From assembly GCA_027943335.1 (NCBI GenBank), contig BSBK01001162.1, forward strand, positions 1,726,001-1,790,000: a stretch of 64,000 bases of DNA, read 5' to 3'. The stretch's first letter is position 1; each line of letters starts with the position of its first letter. Below, piece after piece: positions 35,998 to 47,879 of this stretch. Position numbers and translations under genes: made by a program. Source of the DNA: Chamaecyparis obtusa (taxonomy: Eukaryota; Streptophyta; Pinopsida; Cupressales; Cupressaceae). Below the pieces are notes generated by a model. It was given only the letters and a program-made list of their open reading frames with translations, searched no databases and was not told the DNA's origin.

Positions 35998-38680
35998 AAC
36001 GAGCCATGACTATCATATTCCATGATATGATCCATAATATCCTTAATGAATATGTGGAAAATATTCTAGCTAAATAAAAAACAAGGTTAGATCACCTCAA
36101 TGTGCCAGAATGTTTATTTTATTGCCTCCATTATTATTGTTTTAATCTTAATCAAAAGAAGTGCGTCTTTGGAGTCACCTCTAGAAAACTCCTAGAATTC
36201 ATAGTATCAAGGAGAGACATAGAATTTCATCCAAAGAAAGTCTAATATATAATGGAAATGCCTCCTCCTAGGACACTCAAGAAATTATGAAGTCTACAAG
36301 GTAAGCTACATTCTATCTTCTGATTCATATCACAACTTATAGATAAGTGTCAACCATTCACCTATCTATTATGAAAAGGCACCAATTTCAAATGGAATCC
36401 TTTATGTCAAAGAAGTTTTGAAAAGATAAAAGAATATCTAGAAAATAAACCCATCCTCATACCACCTACTCTAGGTGAGGCTCTCATTTTATACATATTG
36501 GCAACCACTACAACAATGAAGGTACTATTGGCTCAACTTGATTACAACATAAAAGAATGAGCTATTTACTACATCAATCATATGCTTGTAGGATATGAGC
36601 TAAAGTAAACACCTATGGATAAATATTGCCTAGTAGTTGATTTTTCTACTCAAAAACTTTGTCACTATATGCTTAGTCACACGGTGAAACTCATTTCCAA
36701 AATAGATTCTCTCAAGTATCTACTTTCTTGTACAAATCTCACAAGACACATGGCTAAATGGTTGATACTCCTTAGTGAGTTTGATATCCAGTATGTTGAT
36801 AGAAAGGCAATCAAAGTATAGGTCACTGTGGATCAATTGGTAGAAGCAATGTTGATGGATGCATATCCCTTAGTCATGGAATTTCAAGATCAACATGTGT
36901 GCTTGATATAAGAAAAAACTACTTGGAAGCATTATTTTGATGGATCCTACACAACTCATGGGTTAGGAGAAAGAATCCTCTTTGTCACCCCTCAAGGTCA
37001 CTACCTACCCATGTCATTCAAATTAGGATTTCCTTCCACCCAAAACTATGCATAATATGAAGCGCTTATCTTAGGTTTCAATATGAAAATTCAATGGAAA
37101 ATCATTGAGCTATAGGTATCTGGTGACTTGTAACTCATCATAAAATAAGTCCTAGATGAGTTACATACAAAAGATAAAATGATTCTACCCTAAAAAGAGT
37201 TGGTAGACAAAATAAAAGAACAATTTTTGAACCTAAAAATCATACAAGTTCCTCGATTACAAAAAAAGTAGCAGATGCAATGGCTACCATCAGATCCCTT
37301 CTATAAGTCCCTTGGGATGCTAAGTAGCTCCCTTCTTGGCTGAGTAGCTCCACATACCCTCTTATGAGAATTCCAATTCTAAAATGGTGTGCATCTAGGT
37401 TGGTCCCGAGTCACCATGGTACCATGAAATTCATGCTTATCTAAAAATGGTATCATATCCCCCTACCTCACAAATACCTAACATCATAGCCTTATTCACA
37501 GAGCTTCCCACTACACTCTTGTAGACAACACTTTGTATCTTCAAAGTTATCACAACATCCTCTCTAGGTGTTTAGACTCAAACGAGGCCTCTTAGGCTTT
37601 ACGAGAGGCTCACACTATAATCCATGATGCCCACATGAGTGCCATGGTCTTAGCTAAGTATCTTCTCTAAGCATGATATTATTGGCCCACAATGGAACAT
37701 GATGCATGTGAGTTTGTAAAGAAATGTCTACCATGTTAGCAACATGAAAAATTGATTCATGCTCTAGCACAAGATCTACATCCCATTACACCTCCATGGC
37801 CATTCTCATGTTGGGGATTTGACCTTTTTTGTAAGATAACCCCCCTCTCCTCAAATGGACACAACTACATCATAACTACTATTGAATATTTTACAAATTA
37901 GGTTGAATCCATCCCTCTTATCCTCACAAAAAGTGTCCAAATATCTAGATTTATCATCTACCACATCATTTGCCTCTTCAAAATCCCCTCCACCATATTC
38001 ACATATCATGAAACACCATTTTATAATCAACATATGAAGGGTATATGCAACCAATTCTATATTCACCACTGTTTCTCTAGTCAATCCATATTTCCCCCAA
38101 GGGAATGGTCAAGCTGAGGAAACCATCAAAACCATCCTAAAAATCATCAAAAAGGTTGTTAATGATTCTGGTCATGATTACCATCTCCAAATCAATCCTA
38201 CTTTTTGGGCCAATCATACTTCTTACCACACTCCCATAGGCACCACCCCATAATCTCTCATGTATGGTACAAATTTTGTCTTACCAATTGAGGTACAATT
38301 ACCATTGCTATGTTTGACACTCAAAAATTGGTCATTGATGAAGACTACCTCATAGAATTCCTTACACAACTGGATATGTTAGATGAAAAGAGGTAGCAAG
38401 CATATGTTCACCTAGTTTTATACCAAAATAGACTTTAGAGAAGCTACAATAAGAAAATTATCCCATGATAGTTTTAAGTGAGGGACATGGTCTTGAAAGA
38501 AAATTAGAAGGTACAAGCAGATCGGGAGAAGAAAGGCAATTTCAAACCTACTTGTTTGGGTCTCTACATTGTACAACTTTTTTTGTCTTAGGGGCATATC
38601 AGTTGTATACACTTTAATGAGAACCTCTACATGATCCCATCAATATCATCCACCTCAAGAAATTTTGTCTGAGTCACATA
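35998..38680 (+). pseudogene. G1 relic: RT C-terminus, two RNase H domains, integrase
   Basis: RT resumes RAMTIIFHDMIH, but the catalytic YVDD box reads YVEN (NEYVENILAK), so it could not polymerise. The connection reads CVFGVTSRKLLEF. First RNase H: YCLVVDFSTQKLCHYML, KIDSLKYLLS, MAKWLILLSEFDIQYVDRK. Second RNase H, the archaeal-like type of the Tat branch: HYFDGSYTTHGLGERI, then YEALILGFNM. Integrase: YYWPTMEHDACEFVKKCLPC, PPWPFSCWGFDLF, HNYIITTIEYFTN. The C-terminal GPY region is worn (GNFKPTCLGLYIV). Many stops. Confidence 0.8.
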
Positions 38681-38744
38681 GTGTGCCCCACTTGTTTGAG
38701 AAAATCATAAAAAATAGGAAAATCCCTAAAAAACTCATTATCAT

Positions 38745-38890
38745 GGTGAAAACTTAGGGAACAGGCACTCTAATTATACAAAAAATCAAAAAATTTAAAA
38801 CACAAAGAAAAGAATAGAGAAATAATTGTCCACTGGTGAAAACTTGGAAATTAGGTGCCTTGGAAAAGTATGTGTGGTGAAAACCTAACA
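38745..38890 (+). repeat. GGTGAAAAC repeats after G1 pol
   Basis: GGTGAAAAC occurs at 38745, 38835 and 38876, each followed by CTTAGG-, CTTGG- or CTAAC-type text and a GGCACTC/GGTGCCT/GTGTCAC word. G2 has the same arrangement at 55501 and 55556. It marks the end of pol in both elements. Confidence 0.75.
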
Positions 38891-38899
38891 ACAAGTGTC

Positions 38900-41600
38900 A
38901 CACATAGTGAACCATACCATTATCTATCAAAATCTTAGTCCCATCCACTCTCATCCATCCATCTACCGAATTCCACTAAATATTCTCCATTAGAAACCCA
39001 TATTTCATAGGTGTTGTAGCATCATGCACACATGTTGATAATTGTATTACTATCCTAATTCCCAAGCTTCATGTCAATCAGTTGTATATTATGTCATGTC
39101 CCAATTCATGATATTTTCACATTGTATTGTATATTATTGATTTGATTGTATCATCATGTTAGTCTAGTCCTTTGTTTAGGTCCCGCTATACATACCTGTA
39201 GAAAAGTTATCCAGACTTTTTGTTCCTCTAGTCCAATGTTTCAGCATGTTCCCTCAAAGAGATTCTCAATCATGTGATTATCCTTGATACATATTTTTTG
39301 ATTCAAAGACAAACTTATACCCTATCCCATCCATAGGTCCTTACAGGATGCATCCTTCCTCATGTCTGACCTAAATCAAAATATCTCTTAGTTAGTCGAT
39401 CTCTTTTAGAAAAGGGCATCTTTTGGATACTCATCTTGATTTTAAAATTGTTTTTTTTAGTTCTTGATTATCTTTTTTGGAATTCTTGATGGTTCTTTTC
39501 CTCAAAGTTGTCATGATCTTTTATATGATGGTATGCTACAAATGGATGCACCTAGAACATGGGCTTAATCTCTTTTTCTTCTTATGAGTCAGCCACATGT
39601 GACCATTGCATACTCAACATGTGATCATTTCTTGGTTGCACGGTGCACTTGGGAAATTTCATTTATCTATGGGTTACCCAGTATCATTTACAATTTTAAT
39701 CTATTGGGACACATGTGTGATTCTTGGGCAATCCTTGTGTGCATGTCATGTCAGCCCCATGCAATATTGGTGACAAAGCCTTGAGTTCCTAGTAACCTTA
39801 GTGGTCTCAGATATTTATATATTAAACAAAGTTCTCAAACTACTTGGTGGTACTCCATTTTGAGATGCTCGACACTCAAGATTTAAAAGGAATTCCACGC
39901 CCTCAAAAATTAAAATCGCAACAAGAAGAATCAAATCAACATCCTATAAAAAAAATCAGCCCTAATCCTTAGCAACAAAATTCAATAAAATACCCCCAAT
40001 CCCCATTCATCCCAAACTAGAACCCCTCGATACCCCACAAACTCCTATTCCCTAAAAACCCCATTTCCCTATCCCTTGATCCTCATGGATAAGATTGTGC
40101 AAATGTTTTCCCCTTCCTCTAACCGACATCTCATGGTGAGGGTCCAGTCAGACAGTGATATGTTCCATTTTCATCCCACCCATACACCTTACTACATCTT
40201 TACATCACTCATCACACATACTTTATGCATATAGATTGTATCTATTAGTTTTCATCCTAATATCATAATTATTTTTATATTGTATTTAATAGCATTTTCA
40301 CTAATCCATTTAGATTTAATTTTCACTAATCCATCTTAGCATGCACTTCATTTAAGCTACATTTATAATTTTCACATGTAATCCATCTATATTGCAACAA
40401 TCTTCTATTTCATTTAATTTTTTCATCTAGGTGCATTTGTCAAGTCCACTTAGCTTGCATTTATTAAATCCACTTAGCTTGCATTTTTTAAATTCATTTT
40501 TAGGTTGCATTCATTACATTAGAGTGTATTCATTGAACCTGTTAGCTTACATTTTTAGTTTTCATATTTAATAAGTATTAGATATCATCATTAGTTATCT
40601 ATTCATTAGGTATATTTTAGTGTGCATTAATCATCTAGTTCGTTAAGTTCATTAAGTTTATTTATTAAGTGTCATCCTTATAGGTCCATTCACCTTTATG
40701 CATTCATTTAATACCATTTAGTGTGAAAATGATGCATTCATTTTTAGCGATCATATTAGTTACATATTACATCATCTTTCATTGTTAAGTAGAGTGCATA
40801 ATTAATCATTTAGTGTACATGTTAAACCATCCATTATACATCTACATCATGCATTAAATACATTCATCATCTGGATGCATCATATAAATCATATAGATCC
40901 ATCACATAAATAAACATCAATCATATAAATAACATGTAAATTGCATAAATTCCATCACATCTACATATAGATCATAAATCACATCACACACAATCACATA
41001 AAATCCATCACATAGGTATCATAAATACATATCCTCCATCCTATATCACAAATATGTCACTAACCACATCTTGCATCATATAATAAACCCATCCCGCTTC
41101 GCACACGTGCCATTCCATCATGTCCATACATGTACATATACATATCCATCCATACAAAAAATTAATCAAGCATATGGAACATTAATCCTACTCAACTCTA
41201 GAGTATATATATTAAAAAGGTGTCCCACAATAAAATAATATCCCAAAAATATCCATGGAAAAATAAGAATCCCACTAACTGAGTGTCCAATCAAAATAAT
41301 ATATCAAGTGCATATGGTACAATAGTGATCATGTGTCCCCCAAAAATGAATGAATCATCTCATGAATCATATACATACAAAGAATGTATCACTTTCCCTA
41401 TGGGCCTCCTGTGGGAGGTTGGCTACCGAGATTCTAGGTGATAGCAGGGGCTACATTCTACACAGGGTAATCAAGCAAGGAAACCTACATGGGATCCTAT
41501 GTAGGGGAGCTGGTGAACATTTGGATACTCAACACCTATGGGTGTGGTATCTCAATGGCTCTATTCAACCCTGTGCTCATCCATGTCTCTTTCCCTGGAT
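38900..41600. other. G1 3' untranslated region with low-complexity stretch
   Basis: No gene is supported here. From about 40230 to 41050 there are degenerate words such as TTAGTGTGCATT, CATTTA and, further right, CATCACATAAAT / CATCATATAAATCA, which look like worn short tandem repeats. A second A/T-rich stretch (41180-41330) leads to the 3' end of the antisense gene. The layout parallels G2 (55600-57430). Confidence 0.55.
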
Positions 41601-41629
41601 CATGCCTCCTCAAGGCACCTATGTCTGAT

Positions 41630-43690
41630 CCCTCCACCTCCTCCATATAAATGGAACCCTCAGTCAAATATTTGTGACTTTGCATCTAACCTATCCAGTT
41701 ACTATTTCTTTGTACCTACATGCTATGGGAGGACCCTACCCAATATGTATAACTCATGGTATGTCTACTCACCCTTATGGATGTAGGCCCCGATCTAGTA
41801 CCCCTCTTGTATGATTCACTTCTATTCCTGGGCACTGTTGCATGGTACATGGTTTGGTAGAACCCCACCCACTCTCAGAAGACTTTCAATCTCCCTATTT
41901 AGACTCAAAATGGTGACCTCACCCCCTCTACTCCCTCCATTTGTCACCCTATCCATCAAATCCCCTAGATCCTATAACATGGAGTCTTGCTCCCCCATTA
42001 ATCACCCCCTCTCCTCCTAGTAGGCATTCCTCTCCTAGCATAGGTGGTCTCTTTCATCTACCAACTCCAACCCAATCATTGGTACCACATGTCCTTGTAT
42101 CCTAGCTGTCTCTCCCCTTGCCTCATCTAGCTCTTTTCTAAGGGTATCTCTCTCCCTCTATGTGTCTTGCTTCATCTAGATAGTGGCTACATGTATCAAC
42201 TATAAGGATCTTAGCTACTTCACCAAAGAATCACCTCTTCTAGATGATGAAGACCCCCCAACTCCTTGAACCTAGTGCTGGTGTGGTTGGTTTCTATGGT
42301 TCCTATCTTCCATAACCTCCCCCATCTCCACCCGATCCATCGAGATCCATCACATCCCCCCTCCAACATTTTCTCCTCCATTTGTCTCTCCTCCTCTCCC
42401 TCCCAATCCTCCATCTCTCACCAACATCCTCCTATGGGCAGTATCATGAACCTATTGCACCACCTATGTCACCCTCCCTCCTAATCCTCTACTCCTAATC
42501 TTCGCTATTTTTTCCATTCTCCATCTCTTAGGCTGAGGTAGTAATCCTACTCTCCTAACCACTTGTGGTGGCTTAAACCAAGTTGTGTACTAAAGTTTCA
42601 CCCTTGCATTATCTATCCCTCCTCACCAATCCCAATGTACTAGTTTCATTTCCCTCTATGTGGCTATCAATTCATCTTTTTCTAATGATAGACTGAACTC
42701 TGACCGCCTCTCTTGAGTCACCCACTAGTACCAGTGTGTTGGGTCTAGTACCCCTTGTATGTAGCCAAACTTCCTAGCTACCCTATCATCCCCATATTGC
42801 TCCACCACATAATCCCAACACCTAAAAATATATGTGGTTTTCATCACATATGGAAGCTCCCTCTGATCCTATGCCCAGGGCCCTAAAGTCAAATATGCTC
42901 TCCATGTAACCTTATCTATCAACCCATCTAGGATCTCTCTATAATAATTAACCTTATCAATGTAATGATAGGTCAATGGCTCCACCCAGCTATATATAAC
43001 TAGATCCTCATCCTACCTATCCCTCATCCCAACAATGTGTTCCCACCCCCACACCTATAATAAGGTTGGGCACCCGATGCTCCATCCCTATCCCTTAACC
43101 CCATGGTATGCAACCTTGTGCATATCCTAATATAACTTTGCCAACATTAGTGTCCCTCAAGCCAAAAAATTTTCTACATCTATAATCTAGATAATAACTA
43201 GAATCAATCAAAGAGTAACCCTGATCCCACTAGAACATGGAGCAATCTATCTTCTAACCAAACCGTAGACATAGAAAAAATGTCTCTAAGCTACTAGTGT
43301 CTGATCGATGTAATCATCTAAGGTTAGTTGTATGTGCCTCATCACCACTCTCTAATCCTTCTCAAAAATAATCTGCATTGCTTGCACCTATGTCGAATCC
43401 CCATCCAATACCTTTATCCCTTTGATTAGGAGCCTTAATATCTTATCTACATCCTTTGCAGTAACTGTCATCTCCCTAGTGGGAAGATGGAATGTAGAAG
43501 TCTCTGATCGCCATCACTCATACAATGTTGTCACCATTTCCATATATGCCCTAATTTGGAGCATCTATGCTAGGTATCTAAGCCCTATAACATCTACCTA
43601 CACCTAGTCTGTAGGTGTGAACTATCTCACTTCTCTCAGTACAACTACATGTCACTCTCAATAGGTCAATCTATCTATAGACCATTGCAA
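41630..43690 (-). pseudogene. Antisense plant mobile domain gene of G1
   Basis: Read against the element, the frame near 43570-43300 gives AYMEMVTTLYE, WRSETSTFHLPTREMTVT, AKDVDKILRLLIKGIKVLDG, VQAMQIIFEKD and LTLDDYID. This is the plant mobile domain (aminotransferase-like, PMD) signature: TFHLP, then EMT-x-T-x-x-DV-x-x-ILRL. The C-terminal side is acidic (MEDWEGEEERQMEEKMLEGG near 42400). Antisense ORFs of this type between pol and the 3' LTR are established for Tat elements such as Grande and Retand. Their job is unknown; roles in silencing evasion or host interaction have been suggested. Several stops; both ends are approximate. Confidence 0.75.
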
Positions 43691-44756
43691 AAATCCAAAA
43701 ATCAAGTCCATCTTAGATCTCTTTATCCTATTCTATCCTAACAAGCCCTCTTTTTCTTTCCCTCTTACCCTCTACCCCTTCTTTCCTAAGCTTACTCCCA
43801 ATCCCTATAATCCCGACATCCCTTCTTGTATTTTTGCAGGTGCTCAAGTCCCCATTTTCCTACCCACACAAGATCACAATCACGTGAACATCCCATGGGC
43901 TGTGGGAATGTATTCCCATGACCACCCTAACCTACCCTTAGCCCCCTTGCTGGACCACATCATGTTCACCCCCTCCCACCCTTTCGCTCTAGGAATGTGA
44001 TCCCATGAAAAATGCAAGTCAAGATCGTACTGCTATAAAAAATTCAAAACTCTTCCCCACAGTTCACAATCCTACAAAAATCCCAATCCCAAACCTAATT
44101 CTACCTCAGCCCCATCTCCTAGCGGGATCACAATCCCATCGGGCCCACAAACATTCCCACCTATCTTGCCTCTACAGGATTGCGAATTTGTTTTTGAAAA
44201 GCTACAATAACTACAAAATAGGAAATAACAAGGAAAGTTTTTTAAATCCACTTGTATGTCCTCCACCCAATGCTACCTCACACTCCTCACCATGTCCATC
44301 TGGTGCCTCAATCATCCTCAGTATACCATCACACTCAAATTCTCTAAATTGCTAAAATCTCTTAAAACTCTATATCCAAAGGGATAAAGTGCACAAATGA
44401 GATCATTTTTGGCCATCCTACCCTTATAAGGGCCCTTTCTTGGACTCCTTTTCCACCATCTTGACCCCTGAACAACCTTTTCTTGCCTAACTTCTTCCCA
44501 TGTCCTTTATTTTTGCACCTTGATTGCATTTTTAAAGCCTGCTTCACCCTTCCTTTCTCCTTAATCCCATCGGGGAACCTTTCCTTTTGAGACACCACCT
44601 GAGCCCCTTTTTCTTTTCCATTTTTCCTCTTGAGGGGGCATCACCCAATCTAACCAATGTCCTTTTCCCATAGTCTATGACAATGTTGTTTCTTTTTATT
44701 CTTCATGGCATCAAAGTTTTAAACCTCTTCATAATAGAATTATTTTAACACTACTT
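43691..44756. other. G1 region upstream of the antisense gene
   Basis: No gene is supported. On the minus strand this would be the promoter side of the antisense gene. It holds three related imperfect palindromes: TGGGAATGTATTCCCA (43903-43918), AGGAATGTGATCCCATG (43991-44007) and GGGATCACAATCCC (44124-44137). The remainder is C-rich text with no recognisable domain. Confidence 0.5.
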
Positions 44757-44771
44757 TAAAGAGAGAGAAAA
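44757..44771 (+). promoter_or_regulatory. Polypurine tract before LTR at 44772
   Basis: AAAGAGAGAGAAAA lies directly before TGTAGACACC. That is the expected position of the 3' tract of G1. Confidence 0.68.
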
Positions 44772-45852
44772 TGTAGACACCTAAATCTAATTACATAAAT
44801 TTGTAATCATATTTAGTTCTCTCCTATGGATTTATTAATTAAATATTTAATGTTTAATTAATTCATGTCATCCCGCCAGTTAATTAACTTAATTAATTAA
44901 CTACAACCCAATTAATTATCAAATGGAAACCCATAGTCCACACACCACGATGAGATCCATACACCATGTTAAAGACACTAGCACATACCAATAGTCCACA
45001 TCAAAAGTTATCATTGTAATCACTTAAAAATGGTCTAGCTAACTAAGTGCCCTAAATTAACTCAATTAACTCAAACAAATATGCTAGACATAATTATATA
45101 AGTAATTAAATCAATTGCCTTGCATAATTAAATCAATCATCAAATAATAAAATAATCAATTAAATCAATTGATTGAGCTTAAAAGGTTAATTAAAATTAA
45201 ATAATTAATTAAAAGATCTTCCAAATTCTTCTAATTAAATAAACCAACCTCTTCAACTCATGGACATAAAAGTTTCTAATTCAAAAAGAGAGTGAACGAA
45301 TGCAACTTGCCCTCTTTCTTTCAGTCTCATCCAATCATGAGAAGTTTCTAAAAATGAAAGAGACTCTCGACCACTCAATAGGATGAATCCCAATCGCACG
45401 TTCATTTTTGGATTTCTATATAAATAGACTTGTTGGCTCATTCAAAGGATCCTAATTTTTGTTAAGTAAATGTATTATGCTGATTTTCTCTTAGACTTAT
45501 ACGCTTATTTCTTGTTTTCAATTTCTTAAAAATCTTGGTTTTCATGTTAGCTTGTAGCTTTTAATTCATAGAATAATTTGATATCATGCTAGAATAGACA
45601 TTAGATTTATAGTTTTTGAGTCTCTCATAACTAGATTCAGATTATCGAATGCAGTCTTGCATCTCAAATCACCATGAATCTTCTATTATGAAGTCGTCTA
45701 GTCACTAATTCTCATGTAGGCCATCTGAGAGAATCTTTCATAGAATCACACTCATTTCATATAGGAAGTAATGGCTCAACTCTAGGTAGTTTGATCATTT
45801 ACTTAGTGTAATGATTTATTAAAGTGTTGTATTTAGATTTACCACAATTAAC
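44772..45852 (+). repeat. Ty3-gypsy LTR between G1 and G2
   Basis: It opens TGTAGACACCTAAATC, a common start for Tat-type LTRs, and ends near CACAATTAACA before the primer site. A TATA box, TATATAAATAG, is at 45417-45427. A G-type polypurine tract precedes it and a primer site follows it, so one LTR serves as the 3' end of G1 and the 5' end of G2. An internal word TGTAATCACTTAAAAATGG at 45015 matches the start of the LTR at 60936, so an alternative start at 45015 is possible. Confidence 0.68.
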
Positions 45853-45862
45853 ACTCTTATTT

Positions 45863-45880
45863 TGGCACCTAGCATGGGGC
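45863..45880 (+). promoter_or_regulatory. Primer-binding site of G2
   Basis: TGGCACCTAGCATGGGGC follows the LTR after a CTCTTATTT-type spacer. It has the TGGCGCC-x-x-x-GTGGGG form found after many Tat 5' LTRs, with decay. Confidence 0.68.
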
Positions 45881-47879
45881 TTGAATTAGATTTTTTCCCC
45901 ATTTCTTGCACGTTATTTTCCAAAACTGCAATGGCCATCATCCCATAGTGGTACACATTATTGTACGATAATATGGAAAAAATATTTTATTGCATGTAGT
46001 TGAGAAAATCATCTTAGGATAACCCCAAATAAAATATTTTATCACATCTCCTTCTGAGTTTTATCATACGATATAGTGACTCTGGTCTTTTATCGCATGG
46101 CTTTCTGAGTTATATCCTACAATTATATGGTATTTTCTAGTTTACTATGTTTTATCACACCAAAAATAGCAAGCATATTCTGAGGTCTACATATAAATTT
46201 TTTCAAATTATGATAGTTTCTATGGTTTTGTATGCTTTTTGACCATCTTCTGGTGCAGTTTATTAAGTTTTTGTACGATATCTTGTAGGGATTTTCATAG
46301 GCCAAAGACACTTGATACCACTACTGATGATTTTCTTTCAAGTTGTCAGAATATCTTGACCAATTCTAATTACTTTATAATTTTCTAGGCATGTAGATTA
46401 ATTGAGGGGACAATTGAAGAATTTTTTTTGTGTTTTTGGGAGAAAACAACATGAGTTAAAAGATTATGCTCTTTTCCCCTTTTGGGAAAATCATAAATCT
46501 AGAGCTCAATTATCGCTAGCCCATTGATTTATTGGTAATCTCTAGAGAGCCTATTAGTTGACATAAAAATCTCCTGGATATGACTCAAGTGGGAAGAAGT
46601 AGACAACAACTCTTCCACCCACTATAAACAAATGCCTCTTTGAGATTAAAGTCTCAGAGGACTTAGCTAGATCTATTATGATTACTTCGATATGCATAGG
46701 GCTTGATAGTCTCAATCCTATTCACGGTACTATGTTATCGTGGTACATGTAGGGAATTTCTTATGTCTCAATCCTATTTATTGGACTATGATAGAATATG
46801 ATTTAGATATTCATAGGGACAAGCGTCCTCAATCCTTCTTGCAAGAATACATTATCTGGAGTATTTGTAGGTTTATAGGCCTCAATCTCAATTATGCAAC
46901 TACATGGAAAAGTTATGAATGGATGCCTTAACTATGAGATTTAGTGTAGAAACCTCCCAAATCACCCCCAAAAGGTTGGAAATCTAAGTGTGAGGAAAAT
47001 AGTAACTTCCCCAAGATAATCACCTTATCGATCCCTCATTGGCATTACCACTCAGATAATATGGCTATCAATATCCATTGTGTGTTATTGGCCTATCATA
47101 TTCTGAAGAGTCTTTGAGTGTATTCCTAAGTTTGTGAGAAATCATTTTCAATCTCTACCATTAATTTAGGCATAAATCATAATTTACACCCATGTGTTTG
47201 ATGTGTTTGTTAATCACTTGAAATTTACAAACCTATTAATGACCAATATCAAGACACACAAATAATTTATAAGAAAAAAATGAAAATGACTGTGGTTTTC
47301 TTGTCATATGTCTCAATTTTTAAAAGGTTTGACTAGTCTAAATCTCTTTTCTATCAAAATCAAACTAACTTGTTCACAAGTGTCCAATACTTAGGCATTC
47401 AAGCCTTAACTCTGCCACCTTGTAGTAACTTCACTTTTGACATTTTCACTAATCTTCAAACTCATCAATCTCTCATTTACATTTCTAAGACAAAGTCAAT
47501 GCTAGTTGTACTGGATATTAACATTTGGAGCTTAGTTTCTTTCGACACTTGGTCACATCAAAAATTTCATGCCTATGCAAACCAGGAGCCAAAAAAAAAG
47601 ATGATCTCAAAGATAAAAACATTGACAACCCTTTGTATTTCTCAAGAACTTCACCATCTCAAAAGTCCAGGTCTGCAAAGAAATTTCTAATTCAAATAAT
47701 TTTACATGAATTGTCAAAACACCAATCACCCAATTAGAAAAACACTAAAGAAAACATGCCAGGATATAATTGGGGAACTAGTCAAGGTCACCTTAGTACT
47801 CATAGTAATCACAATAGTTAATATTCCTCAGATGATGAAATTATTGAAGGGGAGATCAAAAAGTGTCAACAAGAGAAAC
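45881..47879 (+). other. G2 5' leader
   Basis: About 2 kb without a supported gene. Its first 400 bases hold repeated TTTTATC and TACGATA words (45961, 46059-46074, 46088-46099, 46268). The stretch 46430-46650 matches the G3 leader (62530-62840) in order: GAAAATCAT-AATCTA, TAGAG-GCC/GAG-CCTA, GACTCAAGTGGG/GACCCAAGTGGG and CCACTATAAA/CTCACTATAAA. Gag coding may begin as early as 47520 but is unreadable there. Confidence 0.55.

Larger units (their letters stand above)
12015..45852 (+). mobile_element. Tat-type Ty3-gypsy element G1, split by B2 and copia insertions
   Basis: Removing B2 (with its LINE) and the copia element joins three blocks (12015-12730, 26083-28865, 35998-45852) into one Ty3-gypsy element. 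Order: Gag, CCHC finger, protease, G-patch-like segment, RT, RNase H, second RNase H, integrase, GGTGAAAAC repeats, long 3' region with an antisense plant mobile domain gene, polypurine tract, LTR. The paired RNase H domains and the antisense gene are known marks of the Tat/Ogre branch. The 5' LTR is not visible. Every domain carries stops, and the RT catalytic pair is lost. Confidence 0.75.

Noticed and set aside
41350..42020. Plus-strand open frames of 69-92 codons
   Set aside because: They overlap or adjoin the antisense plant mobile domain relic and have no recognisable domain.
44005..44355. 116-codon plus-strand open frame rich in Pro, Asn and Ser
   Set aside because: It has no domain, no homologue in G2 and biased composition; it lies upstream of an antisense gene and is best seen as chance.
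45877..45900. tRNA gene suggested by GGCACC...GGGGC text
   Set aside because: It is only the primer-binding site after an LTR; no cloverleaf arms are present.
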